DNA of 64,000 nt, from positions 124,001 through 188,000 of the forward strand of contig CAZTNC010000019.1 of assembly GCA_964614915.1 (NCBI GenBank). Reading direction: 5' to 3'. This DNA is from WTFY01 sp964614915 (GTDB lineage: Bacteria > Pseudomonadota > Gammaproteobacteria > UBA4575). Under the pieces are notes generated by a model. It saw nothing but the letters and a program-made list of their open reading frames with translations. It was not told the DNA's origin and searched no databases. Both the position numbers and the translations under genes were made by a program. Below, one piece after another: positions 52,327 through 61,837 of this stretch (position 1 is its first letter; each line of letters opens with the position of its first letter).

Positions 52327-53337
52327 CTACACACCGTTTTCTTGAACAAGCAATACGGCAGCGCCGTTCAGTTTTCCGTAACGCAAATCCTCCAGCGCCT
52401 GATTGGCCTCGGTCAGGGGATAGGGATGGACATGCGTGCGCATCGGCATTTGCCTGACAGTCTCGAAAAACTCTATCCCATCCCGTCTCGTCAGGTTTGC
52501 AACCGAGCTGATTTGCCGCTCGCCCCAAAGCGCTGTATACGGAAAGGACGGGACATCACTCATATGGATCCCGCCACACACCACTGCACCGCCTTTGCGC
52601 AGGCTGAGCAAGGCCTGCGGCACCAGATTTCCGACGGGCGCAAAAATAATGGCGCTATCCAGCACATCCGGCAGGGTCTGGTCCGAGTCTCCTGTCCAAG
52701 CTGCACCCAGTTGGTCTGCAAACTGCTGTGCATCCAGATCGCCCGGTCGTGTGAATGCATAGAAATTGCTGCCCCGGTTAACAATCACCTGGGCGAGGAT
52801 ATGTGCGGCTGCACCAAAACCGAATAGGCCGATTTTCTGGTTCTGCCGGCACAATGCATCCGCAATCTTCAAACACCGGTAACCGATCAACCCGGCACAC
52901 AATAACGGTGCGATCTCGGCCGCGCTGCTTTCACGGGCGATGGGAATACAGTACCGGTAATCTGCAAGCGTGTACTCACAATACCCGCCATCCAGCTGGT
53001 ACCCGGTAAATCGTGCCTGATCGCACAAATTTTCCCGGTCAATTTGACAAAACCTGCAATCCCCGCATGTCCATCCAAGCCACGGGATACCGACCAGGCT
53101 GCCTACCAATTCCGACGCCGCCTCAGTCCCGGCACTGACAACTTCTCCAACGATCTCATGTCCGGGAATGATGGGCGTGCGCACATCCGGCAACTCACCA
53201 TCCACCAAGTGCAGGTCCGTTCTGCAAACACCACATGCCAGAACCTTGACCAGCACTTCCTTTGCCTTGGGTTGGGGTGCTGGCAATTCAACCTGTTCAA
53301 GGGGTTGCCCAACAGCATTCAGTACCATAGCCCGCAT
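52327..53337 (-). CDS. Zinc-dependent alcohol dehydrogenase-family protein
   Basis: 336 residues of the medium-chain dehydrogenase type. Catalytic zinc ligands: Cys in CGVCRTDLH (near 37), His in IPGHEIVGE (near 60), Cys in LLCAGLIGYR; structural zinc CGDCRFCQIDRENLCD (four Cys, 95-110). NAD-binding GLFGFGAAAH (near 173). It resembles the AdhP/propanol-preferring branch. Substrate not assignable. Start ATG 53337; monocistronic. Confidence 0.88.
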   Translation of the reverse strand: MRAMVLNAVGQPLEQVELPAPQPKAKEVLVKVLACGVCRTDLHLVDGELPDVRTPIIPGHEIVGEVVSAGTEAASELVGSLVGIPWLGWTCGDCRFCQIDRENLCDQARFTGYQLDGGYCEYTLADYRYCIPIARESSAAEIAPLLCAGLIGYRCLKIADALCRQNQKIGLFGFGAAAHILAQVIVNRGSNFYAFTRPGDLDAQQFADQLGAAWTGDSDQTLPDVLDSAIIFAPVGNLVPQALLSLRKGGAVVCGGIHMSDVPSFPYTALWGERQISSVANLTRRDGIEFFETVRQMPMRTHVHPYPLTEANQALEDLRYGKLNGAAVLLVQENGV

Positions 53338-53580
53338 ATGCGCCCTGTATCCGATATGAGCCTGGGCATCATTTTACCAACTCGGAGCCGGCTTAAATCA
53401 TGTGTAATCGGTACTTCCTCCCAAAAGGCCGGAAAGACCAGGGGCAAGTACGGTATCTGGAACGGTCGAGCACTTCCTGAGAACAGGAAAACGAATCGTC
53501 AAAGGATAAAGTTTACCGGTTTCGCCGGTGCAGCCGGCTTCAATGACAACGTCCGGCAGGTTTCGAAAAATGCCGCAGTT
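53338..53580. other. Non-coding gap between the alcohol dehydrogenase and trpC
   Basis: About 240 bases. It should hold the adh promoter. No RNA, terminator or repeat that I can support; the stop of trpC is at its right side. Confidence 0.5.
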
Positions 53581-54378
53581 CTAGAAAAACAGCTCTCTCA
53601 GTTTGGCACCCGGGACCTCGGCAACCATCAGGGCTTCACCCACGAGAAAAGAATTGACGCCCTTTTCTGTCAGGACAGCAACGTCTTCTTTTGTATGAAT
53701 GCCGCTTTCGGTCACCACGTGGCAGGAATCCGGGATTTCAGGCAGCAACTCCAGGGTGGTGCCCAGGGCGGTCTCAAAACTGTGCAGGTTGCGGTTGTTG
53801 ATTCCCAGCAGGCTTGGCTCCATTGCAAGCGCGCGCTCAAGCTCTTCCCTGTCGTGCACCTCAATCAACACATCAAGTCCCAGTTCTTTGGCCAAGGCAT
53901 TCAGCTCCGCCATTTTTTCATCTTCCAATGCCGCAGCAATCAACAGCAAGCAGTCCGCATTGACAGCGCGGGTCTCATACACCTGGTAGCTGTCGATAAT
54001 GAAGTCCTTGCGCAGGATGGGCAAAAAACATGCCTTGCGGGCCAGCTCCAGTATTGCGCAAGAGCCCTTGAAGAAGTGGCCGTCCGTCAACACGGAAATG
54101 CAGGTGGCACCATTCATCTGGTAACCGGCTGCAATCTGCATGGGATCGAAATCCTCTCTCAGGATGCCGCGGCTTGGTGAAGCCCGTTTGATCTCTGCAA
54201 TGACGCCCGGGCGCTTTGCCAGTTCGGCATTTCGCAGGGCAGACTCAAACCCTCTTGATGCCGGAGCCTCCCTGGCCCACTCCCGCATCTTTTCCTCGGG
54301 CATGTGCCGTTTGCGCTCCGTCAGTTCGCCTTTCTTGTGCTCGATGATTTTTGCGAGAATTTCAGGCTGCTCGGACAT
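53581..54378 (-). CDS. trpC: Indole-3-glycerol-phosphate synthase
   Basis: Fourth step of tryptophan synthesis. 265 residues; EIKRASPSRGILREDFDP (near 63), ISVLTDGHFFKGS, LRKDFIIDSYQVYE (catalytic Lys), GINNRNLHSFE and TESGI motifs. Monofunctional, not fused to trpF as in enterobacteria. Two bases after trpD; last gene of the trpE-G-D-C unit. Confidence 0.97.
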   Translation of the reverse strand: MSEQPEILAKIIEHKKGELTERKRHMPEEKMREWAREAPASRGFESALRNAELAKRPGVIAEIKRASPSRGILREDFDPMQIAAGYQMNGATCISVLTDGHFFKGSCAILELARKACFLPILRKDFIIDSYQVYETRAVNADCLLLIAAALEDEKMAELNALAKELGLDVLIEVHDREELERALAMEPSLLGINNRNLHSFETALGTTLELLPEIPDSCHVVTESGIHTKEDVAVLTEKGVNSFLVGEALMVAEVPGAKLRELFF

Positions 54379-54380
54379 TT

Positions 54381-55412
54381 TCAGATGGCGTTTGTATATT
54401 CCACGTACTGCTGGAATTTTTCCTTCGCCGCTCCGCTGGACAAGACCGAGGTGGCCATCTCCACGCCTTCTGTCAAGGTTGGAGCCTTATCGCATGCATA
54501 CAGGGCCGCTCCGGCATTGAGCCGGACGATTTCAGCCGCAGCGTTCGTCTTGCCACTGAGAGCAGCCTGTACCATCGACAGGCTTTGCTGCGGATCCTGG
54601 ACTGCAAGATCGTCCAGGCCGTAGGGCTGGATGCCGAATTGCTGGGGAGAAATTGTGTAGCAGCTGATTTCTCCCTCCTTCAATTCAGCAACTTCCGTGC
54701 TGCTGCCAATACTTATCTCATCCAGCCCGTCTTCGGCATGCACAACCAGCACATGCCGGCTTCCGAGCCGTTTCAGCACCTGCGCAAGGGGCTCGACCCA
54801 GTGACTGTCAAAGACCCCCAGTACCTGATTTGGCGCTCCCGCAGGATTCGTCAAGGGACCCAGCAGGTTGAACATCGTGCGCACGCCCAGCTCCTTGCGC
54901 ACACCCGCAGCGTGCTTCATGGCACTGTGGTGTGCCGGTGCGAACAAGAACCCGATCCCGAACTCCTCGATGCACTGCGCTACCTGTTCGGGCGTCAGCA
55001 TCAGGTTGGCGCCTGCAGTCTCCAGTACGTCCGCGCTGCCGCTTTCGCTCGATACCGAGCGGTTGCCATGCTTGGCCACCGAGCCGCCCGCCGCAGCCAC
55101 GACAAACGCAGCTGCAGTGGATATGTTGAAGGTTCCCTTGGTATCTCCCCCCGTGCCGCAGGTATCCACCAGGAAGTCTGCGGATGCCTGTACCTTGGTC
55201 GAAAGCTCACGCATCACGGAGGCTGCGGCTGCAAGCTCCGTAACCGTCTCGCCTTTCATGCGCAATGCCGCCAGAAGTGCAGCAATCTGTGCAGGAGTTG
55301 TATTGCCGGACATGACCGCACGCATGGTCGCGGTCATCTGCTCTTCGCTGAGATCCTGCCCTTCAATGACGGTTTGCAGGACCTGCTGAATACCCAGGTT
55401 TTGTTCGCTCAT
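54381..55412 (-). CDS. trpD: Anthranilate phosphoribosyltransferase
   Basis: Attaches phosphoribosyl to anthranilate. 343 residues; the signature VDTCGTGGDTKGTFNIST (PRPP-binding glycine loop, near 84), KHGNRSVSSESGSAD (near 113) and a downstream LGPLTNPAGAPNQVLGV. Free-standing, not fused to trpG. One base separates it from trpG. Confidence 0.97.
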   Translation of the reverse strand: MSEQNLGIQQVLQTVIEGQDLSEEQMTATMRAVMSGNTTPAQIAALLAALRMKGETVTELAAAASVMRELSTKVQASADFLVDTCGTGGDTKGTFNISTAAAFVVAAAGGSVAKHGNRSVSSESGSADVLETAGANLMLTPEQVAQCIEEFGIGFLFAPAHHSAMKHAAGVRKELGVRTMFNLLGPLTNPAGAPNQVLGVFDSHWVEPLAQVLKRLGSRHVLVVHAEDGLDEISIGSSTEVAELKEGEISCYTISPQQFGIQPYGLDDLAVQDPQQSLSMVQAALSGKTNAAAEIVRLNAGAALYACDKAPTLTEGVEMATSVLSSGAAKEKFQQYVEYTNAI

Positions 55413-55413
55413 G

Positions 55414-55998
55414 TTATCTGTTCTGGTGAATGAAATTCGTTAACAAGTGATGTCCAAAGTCGGTCAGAATCGATTCCGGATGAAACTGTACCCCTTCTAC
55501 GGCATGCCTTTTGTGACGGACTCCCATGATCTCATCCACGTCACCGGAATCGGTCTGTGTCCAGGCGGTGACTTCCAGGCATTCTGGCATGCTCGCTTTT
55601 TCAATCACCAGGGAATGGTAGCGTGTCGCGGTGAAGGGGTTGTCACACTGTTCAAAAATGTGCGAGTTGTGATGGAAGATCTCGGAGGTCTTGCCATGCA
55701 TCACTTCATTTGCCCTGACTATCTTCCCGCCATAGACCTGACCAATGCTTTGGTGCCCGAGGCAGACCCCCAGGATCGGGATCTTCTCACCCAACGTGGA
55801 AATAACCTCCATGGAAATCCCCGCCTCATTGGGAGTGCACGGACCCGGAGAGATCACGATATGGTCGGGGCACATCGTCTTGATGCCCTCGATGTCGATC
55901 TGGTCATTGCGCACGACCTTGACCTCTTCACCAATTTCCCCCAGATACTGCACCAGGTTGTAGGTGAAGGAATCATAGTTGTCGATCATCAGTATCAT
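55414..55998 (-). CDS. trpG: Anthranilate synthase, glutamine amidotransferase component
   Basis: Supplies ammonia to TrpE. 194 residues; nucleophile Cys in GVCLGHQSIG (near 79), His and Glu in FHPESI. It may also serve aminodeoxychorismate synthase, as in several gammaproteobacteria with one amidotransferase. Between trpE and trpD, 31 bases after trpE. Confidence 0.96.
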   Translation of the reverse strand: MILMIDNYDSFTYNLVQYLGEIGEEVKVVRNDQIDIEGIKTMCPDHIVISPGPCTPNEAGISMEVISTLGEKIPILGVCLGHQSIGQVYGGKIVRANEVMHGKTSEIFHHNSHIFEQCDNPFTATRYHSLVIEKASMPECLEVTAWTQTDSGDVDEIMGVRHKRHAVEGVQFHPESILTDFGHHLLTNFIHQNR

Positions 55999-56029
55999 GG
56001 CAGTTCCGGATTATAATCAATGGCAGGGT

Positions 56030-57496
56030 TCAGACTATCGATTTCGCAATTTGCGCGGCCTTCATCAAGGCGCCTGCCTTGTTGTTCGTTTCATCCCACT
56101 CGTTGTCAGGCACTGAGTCATGTACGATTCCCGCCCCGGCCTGAATGTAAAGTTTCCGGTCCTTGATCACTGCGGTGCGAATCGCGATCGCCGTATCCAT
56201 ATTCCCGTCCCAGGAAATGTAGCCAACCGCTCCGGAGTAGACGCCTCTTTTCACGGGCTCAAACTCGTTGACGATTTCCATGGCGCGGATCTTGGGCGCA
56301 CCGCTCACCGTGCCCGCAGGGAATACCGCCCGGATGACATCGATGGCATCAAACGGCTCTTTCAGTTTCCCGGTGACATTCGAAACGATGTGCATTACAT
56401 GCGAGTAGCGTTCGATGATCATCTTGTCCGTCAGGGTGACCGAGCCGGTATCTGCAACCTTGCCAACATCATTGCGCCCGAGGTCGATCAGCATCAGGTG
56501 TTCGGCGAGTTCCTTGGGGTCCTGCAATAACTCCTGTTCGATCTCCCTGTCATGATCGTGGTCTTTGCCCCTGGGCCGTGTCCCGGCAATGGGCCGCACC
56601 GTGATCTCGCGGTCTTCAAGGCGCACCAGGACCTCGGGGGAGGAGCCGACGATGTGGAAATCGCCCATGTCCAGATAGTACATGTAGGGCGAGGGATTGA
56701 GGCTGCGCAATCCCCGGTACAGATTGATCGGCGGATCTTCAAACACGGCGCTTTGCCGTTGCGACAGCACGACCTGCATGACGTCTCCCGCGCGGATGTA
56801 CTCGCGCGTACGCTCCACCGCCTGCTTGAAGGCATCTTCTGAAAATTCGGAAACAAAATTGATCGGCTCCCCCTGGGTGCAGGTACCTGCCGGGACGGGC
56901 GCGGGCTCTCGCAGGATCCGCATCAGGTCGTCCAGGCGCCTCTGGCCATTTTCAAAGGCCTGCTCGTCCTCCGGGTCGACATGCACAATCAAAAACACCT
57001 TGCCGCTCAGATTGTCAAAGACAACCACCTCCCTTGACAGCATCAGGAAAATATCCGGGGTTTCCAGGGTATCCGTCTTGGTGATGCCCGCCAGCCTCGG
57101 CTCGATGTACTTCACCGTGTCGTAGCCAAAGTACCCGACCAGGCCGCCGGTAAACCGGGGCAACTCGGGAATGTCGGGCACGCGAAACTGCCGCTTGAAC
57201 TCGCGTATCCAGGCGAGTGGGTCGCTGCTCCGTACTGATTCTTCCGTCATGTCGCCCCGCTCATGCAGGATCTCTTCACCAAAAATCTTGACCCGCTCTT
57301 CGCACGACAGGCCGATGACGGAATACCGCCCCCAGTTTTCTCCACCCTGGACAGATTCAAACAGGTAGGTGAACGGGCGGTTGGCCAGCTTCAGGTATGC
57401 CCTTAAGGGTGTATAGAGATCGGCCAGGACTTCCCTCAACAGCGGGATATGGGTATACCCCTGCTCCTTTAGCGCCTCAAACTCGGTGAGTTGCAC
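56030..57496 (-). CDS. trpE: Anthranilate synthase component I
   Basis: Converts chorismate and ammonia to anthranilate. 488 residues; chorismate-binding domain with IAGTRPRGKD, ELAEHLMLIDLGRNDVG, and FPAGTVSGAPKIRAME. The N-terminal SVQGGENWGRYSVIG region is the Trp feedback site. Upstream is rpe by 46 bases; there is no room for a classical trp leader peptide and attenuator there, so regulation of the E. coli kind is not expected. Confidence 0.97.
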   Translation of the reverse strand: MQLTEFEALKEQGYTHIPLLREVLADLYTPLRAYLKLANRPFTYLFESVQGGENWGRYSVIGLSCEERVKIFGEEILHERGDMTEESVRSSDPLAWIREFKRQFRVPDIPELPRFTGGLVGYFGYDTVKYIEPRLAGITKTDTLETPDIFLMLSREVVVFDNLSGKVFLIVHVDPEDEQAFENGQRRLDDLMRILREPAPVPAGTCTQGEPINFVSEFSEDAFKQAVERTREYIRAGDVMQVVLSQRQSAVFEDPPINLYRGLRSLNPSPYMYYLDMGDFHIVGSSPEVLVRLEDREITVRPIAGTRPRGKDHDHDREIEQELLQDPKELAEHLMLIDLGRNDVGKVADTGSVTLTDKMIIERYSHVMHIVSNVTGKLKEPFDAIDVIRAVFPAGTVSGAPKIRAMEIVNEFEPVKRGVYSGAVGYISWDGNMDTAIAIRTAVIKDRKLYIQAGAGIVHDSVPDNEWDETNNKAGALMKAAQIAKSIV

Positions 57497-57542
57497 GTCA
57501 TCTCCAAGGTGTCAGTTGAGGGTATCTGGAAGTGAGGCAGGC

Positions 57543-58214
57543 TTATCCCGCAGCGGCCAGCTGCTTGCGCATTTCCGAAATGGTATGCGCATAATCAGGC
57601 GCGCCGAAAATCGCAGAGCCCGCCACAAAGGTATCGGCTCCCGCCGACTTGATGTCTGCGATGTTGTCCACTTTCACGCCCCCATCCACTTCCAGGCGAA
57701 TCGAGCGACCCGAACGATCAAGCAATTCCCTGGCTGCCCTGATTTTGTCCATGACTGACGGGATGAATTTCTGGCCCCCGAACCCCGGGTTGACCGACAT
57801 CAGCAGGACCATGTCGATTTTCTCCATGACATACTCGAGCATGTCCAAAGGAGTGGCAGGATTGAACACAAGGCCCGACTTGCAGCCCAGGTCCCGGACC
57901 AGCTGCAGGCTGCGGTCGATATGCTCGGATGCCTCGGGATGAAACGTAATGTAACTTGCTCCGGCATCGGCAAAGCTGGTGATGATCTGGTCCACCGGCT
58001 TGACCATCAGGTGAACATCGATCGGTGCCTGAATGCCATAGCTGCGCAGGGCCTCGCACACCACCGGGCCAAACGTGAGATTGGGCACATAATGGTTGTC
58101 CATCACGTCCAGATGTATGATATCCGCCCCGGCATCCAGCACACTCGCAACATCCTCACCAAGACGCGCAAGGTCAGCCGATAGTATCGAGGGTGCAATC
58201 CAGTCAGTCTGCAT
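57543..58214 (-). CDS. rpe: Ribulose-phosphate 3-epimerase
   Basis: Interconverts ribulose 5-phosphate and xylulose 5-phosphate. 223 residues from ATG 58214; IAPSILSADLARLGED, HLDVMDNHYVPNL and SVNPGFGGQ are the signatures. An upstream TTG (58223) would add three residues. In enterobacteria rpe is followed by gph; here trpE follows directly. Confidence 0.96.
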   Translation of the reverse strand: MQTDWIAPSILSADLARLGEDVASVLDAGADIIHLDVMDNHYVPNLTFGPVVCEALRSYGIQAPIDVHLMVKPVDQIITSFADAGASYITFHPEASEHIDRSLQLVRDLGCKSGLVFNPATPLDMLEYVMEKIDMVLLMSVNPGFGGQKFIPSVMDKIRAARELLDRSGRSIRLEVDGGVKVDNIADIKSAGADTFVAGSAIFGAPDYAHTISEMRKQLAAAG

Positions 58215-58439
58215 GGTTTCCAAACGCTCGTTTCAGGGAACAGCACTTTAGCCTATAACCATGTAATTTGCAGCCCGGTTCCAGTAAACTCAGCCTGTTC
58301 GCCGTCTGCCGCTTCCCATGCGGGTAAGCTACAGCAAAGAGAACGCGAAAAATGGATTTGCCGGCATACTACCGACCTGCTGCCCCCCACCCCGCCTTCC
58401 GCATGGCTGGCAAAGCAGGCCCAAGCCCAGGCCTTTACC

Positions 58440-59669
58440 GTGCTTAATCTCATCTGGCTCAGCTTCTTTATCGCTGGGTTTCTCAGCTGCATCTACCAGG
58501 CCCTCGTACGAGATAACGGCGCGATATTTGCGCAAGTGATCCAGGCCACTTTTGACATGGCGGCCTTGAGTGTCGAGATTGCACTTGGTCTCATCGGCGT
58601 CCTCTGCCTGTGGCTGGGATTTTTCACCATCGCAGAACGTGCCGGTTTCGTGGACCTTCTGGCCAGGCTGTTTCGCCCCCTGTTCAGGCATCTCATGCCC
58701 GAGGTGCCAAGCAACCATCCCGCCATCGGCTCCATCACCATGAACATGGCAGCCAACATGCTGGGCCTTGACAATGCGGCCACCCCGCTGGGGCTGAAAG
58801 CCATGCAGGATTTGCAGCAACTCAATCCGAGCAAAACCATTGCAAGCAATGCACAGATCCTGTTTCTCGTGCTCAACACCTCGTCTGTGACCCTGCTGCC
58901 AGTAACGATATTTCTGTTTCGTGCACAGCAGGGGTCCGAGGATCCGGCGGCCGTTTTTATTCCGATCCTGCTCGCAACATCCGCATCGACCCTGGCCGGT
59001 CTGCTGCTGGTTGCCTACATCCAGGGCTTGCACCTGCTCAACAAGACCGTGCTGGCGTACCTGGCCGGACTGGGATTTTTGATCCTGTTGCTGCTGGGTT
59101 TCCTGCTGAATGGTCCTGCCGACGGCCTGACCGCACGTTCAAGCCTGCTGGGCAACCTCCTGCTGTTGCTGGTCATTATTTCATTCCTGGTATTGGGCTA
59201 TGCGCGCAAGGTCAATGTGTACGATGCCTTTATCGATGGGGCCAAACAGGGGTTTGATGTTGCCGTGAAAATCATCCCCTATCTCGTGGCGATGCTGGTT
59301 GCGATCGGGGTGTTGCGTGCCAGCCTGGTTTTGGATCATGTGCTGGCAATCATTGCGAGCGTGCTGGGAGTTTTCGGACTGAACACGGACTTTGTCGCAG
59401 CCCTGCCCACGGCTCTGATGCGGCCTTTCTCGGGCAGCGGGGCCCGTGCCATGATGCTGGAAACCATGAATACCTATGGGGTCGATTCATTCGCCGCCAA
59501 CCTTGCCGCGACCATCCAGGGCAGTACGGAAACAACGTTTTATGTGCTGGCTGTCTACTTTGGCAGCGTAGGCATACAACGTGTGCGACACGCCATAGGC
59601 TGTGGCCTGTTTGCGGATCTGGCGGGCGTTACTGCCGCGATTGCCGTCGGGTACTGGTTCTTTGCTTGA
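58440..59669 (+). CDS. Fused SpmA/SpmB-type nucleoside-recognition (gate) membrane protein
   Basis: 409 residues, about ten membrane helices, with two gate domains: the first (SpmA-like) around TMNMAANMLGLDNAATPLGLKAM, the second (SpmB-like) around LMRPFSGSGARAMM and IQGSTETTFYVL. In sporulators SpmA and SpmB form a complex; in gammaproteobacteria the fusion is common and its substrate is unknown. The start is GTG 58440; in-frame DNA extends upstream without another start codon, and MLNLIWLSFF is the usual family beginning. Divergent from rpe with 225 bases between them. Confidence 0.85.
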   Translation: MLNLIWLSFFIAGFLSCIYQALVRDNGAIFAQVIQATFDMAALSVEIALGLIGVLCLWLGFFTIAERAGFVDLLARLFRPLFRHLMPEVPSNHPAIGSITMNMAANMLGLDNAATPLGLKAMQDLQQLNPSKTIASNAQILFLVLNTSSVTLLPVTIFLFRAQQGSEDPAAVFIPILLATSASTLAGLLLVAYIQGLHLLNKTVLAYLAGLGFLILLLLGFLLNGPADGLTARSSLLGNLLLLLVIISFLVLGYARKVNVYDAFIDGAKQGFDVAVKIIPYLVAMLVAIGVLRASLVLDHVLAIIASVLGVFGLNTDFVAALPTALMRPFSGSGARAMMLETMNTYGVDSFAANLAATIQGSTETTFYVLAVYFGSVGIQRVRHAIGCGLFADLAGVTAAIAVGYWFFA

Positions 59670-59694
59670 GGCTGCAGCCCAAGCACCGGGCGTC

Positions 59695-60690
59695 CTAATC
59701 CTTCAATAGCCGCACCAGGACCCGGCCGCGGATCTCGTTGTTCAAAAGCTTCTCGAACACCTCCGGCAGATCCTCAAGGCCCGCGGTTTGCGCATGAATC
59801 CTGGAAATATGCTCAGGGTAAAGGTCGCTGCCCAACCGCTGCCAGATCTGCTTTCGCAAGTCCTGCGGACAATTGGAAGAGCTGACGCCGAGCAGGTTCA
59901 CCCCACGGATGATGAACGGCATCGTCGACAAGTGAAACCCGGTTCCTCCCGCAATGCCCACGCTCACTACGTTGCCCCAGGGCTTGGTTGCACGAACCAG
60001 GCAGCTTAAGGTTTTCCCACCGACATTGTCGATGGCACCGGCCCAGCGGGCCTTCTCCAACATGGCCTCTCCGGACTCCACCCAGTCGCGGTCCACGACC
60101 TTGTCTGCCCCCAACTCATGCAGGTAGTCATGTGCTTGCGGGGATCCCGTGACTGCGGTGACTTCGTGACCGAGTTTGTGCAGGAGATCGACCGCAAAAC
60201 TCCCGACTCCGCCGCTGGCACCGGTCACGACCACGGGCCCATCGACCGCCTGCTGGTGATTTTGCTGCATCAGATGGATACACAATGCGGCTGTAAAGCC
60301 TGCCGTTCCGATCACCATGGCCTGGTCGAGGTGCAATCGGGCCGGCAGCGGTACGATCCAGTCTGCAGGAACCCGTGCGTATTCCGCATAGCCTCCATCG
60401 TGGACCTCACTCAGGCCGCTGCCGTTTACGATGACCGGATCACCTTGCGAAAACAGGGGGCTTGAGGATTGCACCACCTCGCCCGCCAGGTCGATTCCTC
60501 CGACCAAGGGCGATTTTCGAAGAATTCTTGATTGGCCGGTTGCCGCCAGTGCATCCTTGTAGTTTACGCTGGAGTAATGGACGCGAATCACGACATCCCC
60601 TTCGGACAACTGCTCCAGCGCCAGGGACTCTGTCGCTGCACGGGTTCCGCTTTTGTCTGCGTGAATGCGGAATGCGGAAAACTTTTCCAT
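59695..60690 (-). CDS. AcuI/YhdH-family acrylyl-CoA reductase or quinone oxidoreductase
   Basis: 331 residues from ATG 60690; MDR superfamily without zinc ligands. NADPH-binding VTGASGGVGSFAVDLL (near 153) and the family's VNYKDALAATG near the start. AcuI reduces acrylyl-CoA to propionyl-CoA, part of DMSP breakdown in marine bacteria; YhdH of E. coli is the same family. No dmd or acu neighbours, so function is open. A TTG at 60708 could extend it. It lies 24 bases after the purK stop. Confidence 0.85.
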   Translation of the reverse strand: MEKFSAFRIHADKSGTRAATESLALEQLSEGDVVIRVHYSSVNYKDALAATGQSRILRKSPLVGGIDLAGEVVQSSSPLFSQGDPVIVNGSGLSEVHDGGYAEYARVPADWIVPLPARLHLDQAMVIGTAGFTAALCIHLMQQNHQQAVDGPVVVTGASGGVGSFAVDLLHKLGHEVTAVTGSPQAHDYLHELGADKVVDRDWVESGEAMLEKARWAGAIDNVGGKTLSCLVRATKPWGNVVSVGIAGGTGFHLSTMPFIIRGVNLLGVSSSNCPQDLRKQIWQRLGSDLYPEHISRIHAQTAGLEDLPEVFEKLLNNEIRGRVLVRLLKD

Positions 60691-60714
60691 GGAATGTGCC
60701 GGACTCAATGCAGG

Positions 60715-61836
60715 CTACAGCCCTGAAAACAATTGCTCTGCCCGGGCCCGGGTGTCCTCGCCCGGTGGTGCGAGCACACAAAAGTGTCCCATTTTTCGAC
60801 CTGGGCGTGCCTGCTTTTTGCCATACAGGTGCAGCTTGACGCAGGTGTCCTCCATGAGATCGTTCCAGCGAGGTTCGCCCCCTTGCCAAAGCTCCCCCAG
60901 CAGGTTCACCATGGTCACGGCACTGTGCGCGACGGAGCTGCCAAGTGGCAGGCCACAGACCGCGCGTACTTGCTGCTCGAACTGCGACGTGTAACAGGCG
61001 TCAATCGTGTAGTGCCCGCTGTTGTGCGTGCGCGGTGCCATCTCATTGAAAAACAGGTTGTTGCTCTTGTCGACAAAATACTCGATCGCCAGCACACCGC
61101 AATAGTCCAGATCCTCCGCGATCTTCCTTGCGTGGGACCGGGCCAGGTCCTGGGTCGCTTCGTCTACGCTTGCCGGGACCGTGCTGGTAAACAGTATGCC
61201 GCTGCGGTGGATGTTCTCGGCAATCTCGAAAAAACTTATTTCACCTGTAGAAGAGCGTGCCAGCACACTGGAAATCTCTGTCTGCAGATCAATCCTTTTC
61301 TCCAGGATGCACTCGGCCTTGTCCAGGCCCCCCCACGCTTTAATGGCCTGATCGATGCTGCCCACAGAGACTTGACCCTTGCCGTCGTACCCGAAACGGG
61401 CTGTCTTGAGAATCAGGTCAGAACCGATTTTCTCGAAGGCCTGCCTGATATCCTGCTCGCTGTCCACCGGCTGAAAAGCTGTACAGGGAATACCAAGGGA
61501 CTGGACATACTGTTTCTCCCGGATCCGGCTTTGCGCGACGCTTACCGCATCCGGGCTCGGATAGACGCGGCACTCATCCTGCAGGTACTGCAAGGCCCGT
61601 GCCGGCACATTTTCGAATTCCGTGGTGACGACAGAGCATTCCCGTGCCAGCTCGTCGAGGGCCCGCTTGTCGTCATAGTCCGCCTGCAGGTGCGCCTGGG
61701 CAATGTCTCCGGCCGGGCTGGCGGGGCTGGGATCCAGCACGATCACGCGGTAGCCCATGGCCGTTGCGGCATGGACAAACATGCGTCCAAGCTGGCCACC
61801 CCCCAGCATACCAAGTGTGGCACCTGGCAAAACCAT
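60715..61836 (-). CDS. purK: N5-carboxyaminoimidazole ribonucleotide synthase
   Basis: ATP-grasp enzyme making N5-CAIR from AIR and bicarbonate. 373 residues; GMLGGGQLGRM at the start, FGYDGKGQ, EISSVLARS and NEMAPRTHNSGH with the metal ligands. One base after purE on the same strand. Normal pair. Confidence 0.96.
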   Translation of the reverse strand: MVLPGATLGMLGGGQLGRMFVHAATAMGYRVIVLDPSPASPAGDIAQAHLQADYDDKRALDELARECSVVTTEFENVPARALQYLQDECRVYPSPDAVSVAQSRIREKQYVQSLGIPCTAFQPVDSEQDIRQAFEKIGSDLILKTARFGYDGKGQVSVGSIDQAIKAWGGLDKAECILEKRIDLQTEISSVLARSSTGEISFFEIAENIHRSGILFTSTVPASVDEATQDLARSHARKIAEDLDYCGVLAIEYFVDKSNNLFFNEMAPRTHNSGHYTIDACYTSQFEQQVRAVCGLPLGSSVAHSAVTMVNLLGELWQGGEPRWNDLMEDTCVKLHLYGKKQARPGRKMGHFCVLAPPGEDTRARAEQLFSGL

Positions 61837-61837
61837 T

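Noticed and set aside
53044..54180. Open frame of 378 codons on the + strand
   Set aside because: It runs antisense through the alcohol dehydrogenase and trpC, which have clear family motifs on the minus strand; its own translation looks like random composition.
54351..55433. Open frame of 360 codons on the + strand
   Set aside because: Antisense to trpD, which fully explains the DNA.
57497..57542. trp attenuator before trpE
   Set aside because: Only 46 bases lie between rpe and trpE and they contain no Trp-rich leader or terminator pair.
58318..58539. 73-codon frame before the SpmAB-like gene
   Set aside because: Overlaps that gene in another frame, and has no domain or Shine-Dalgarno.
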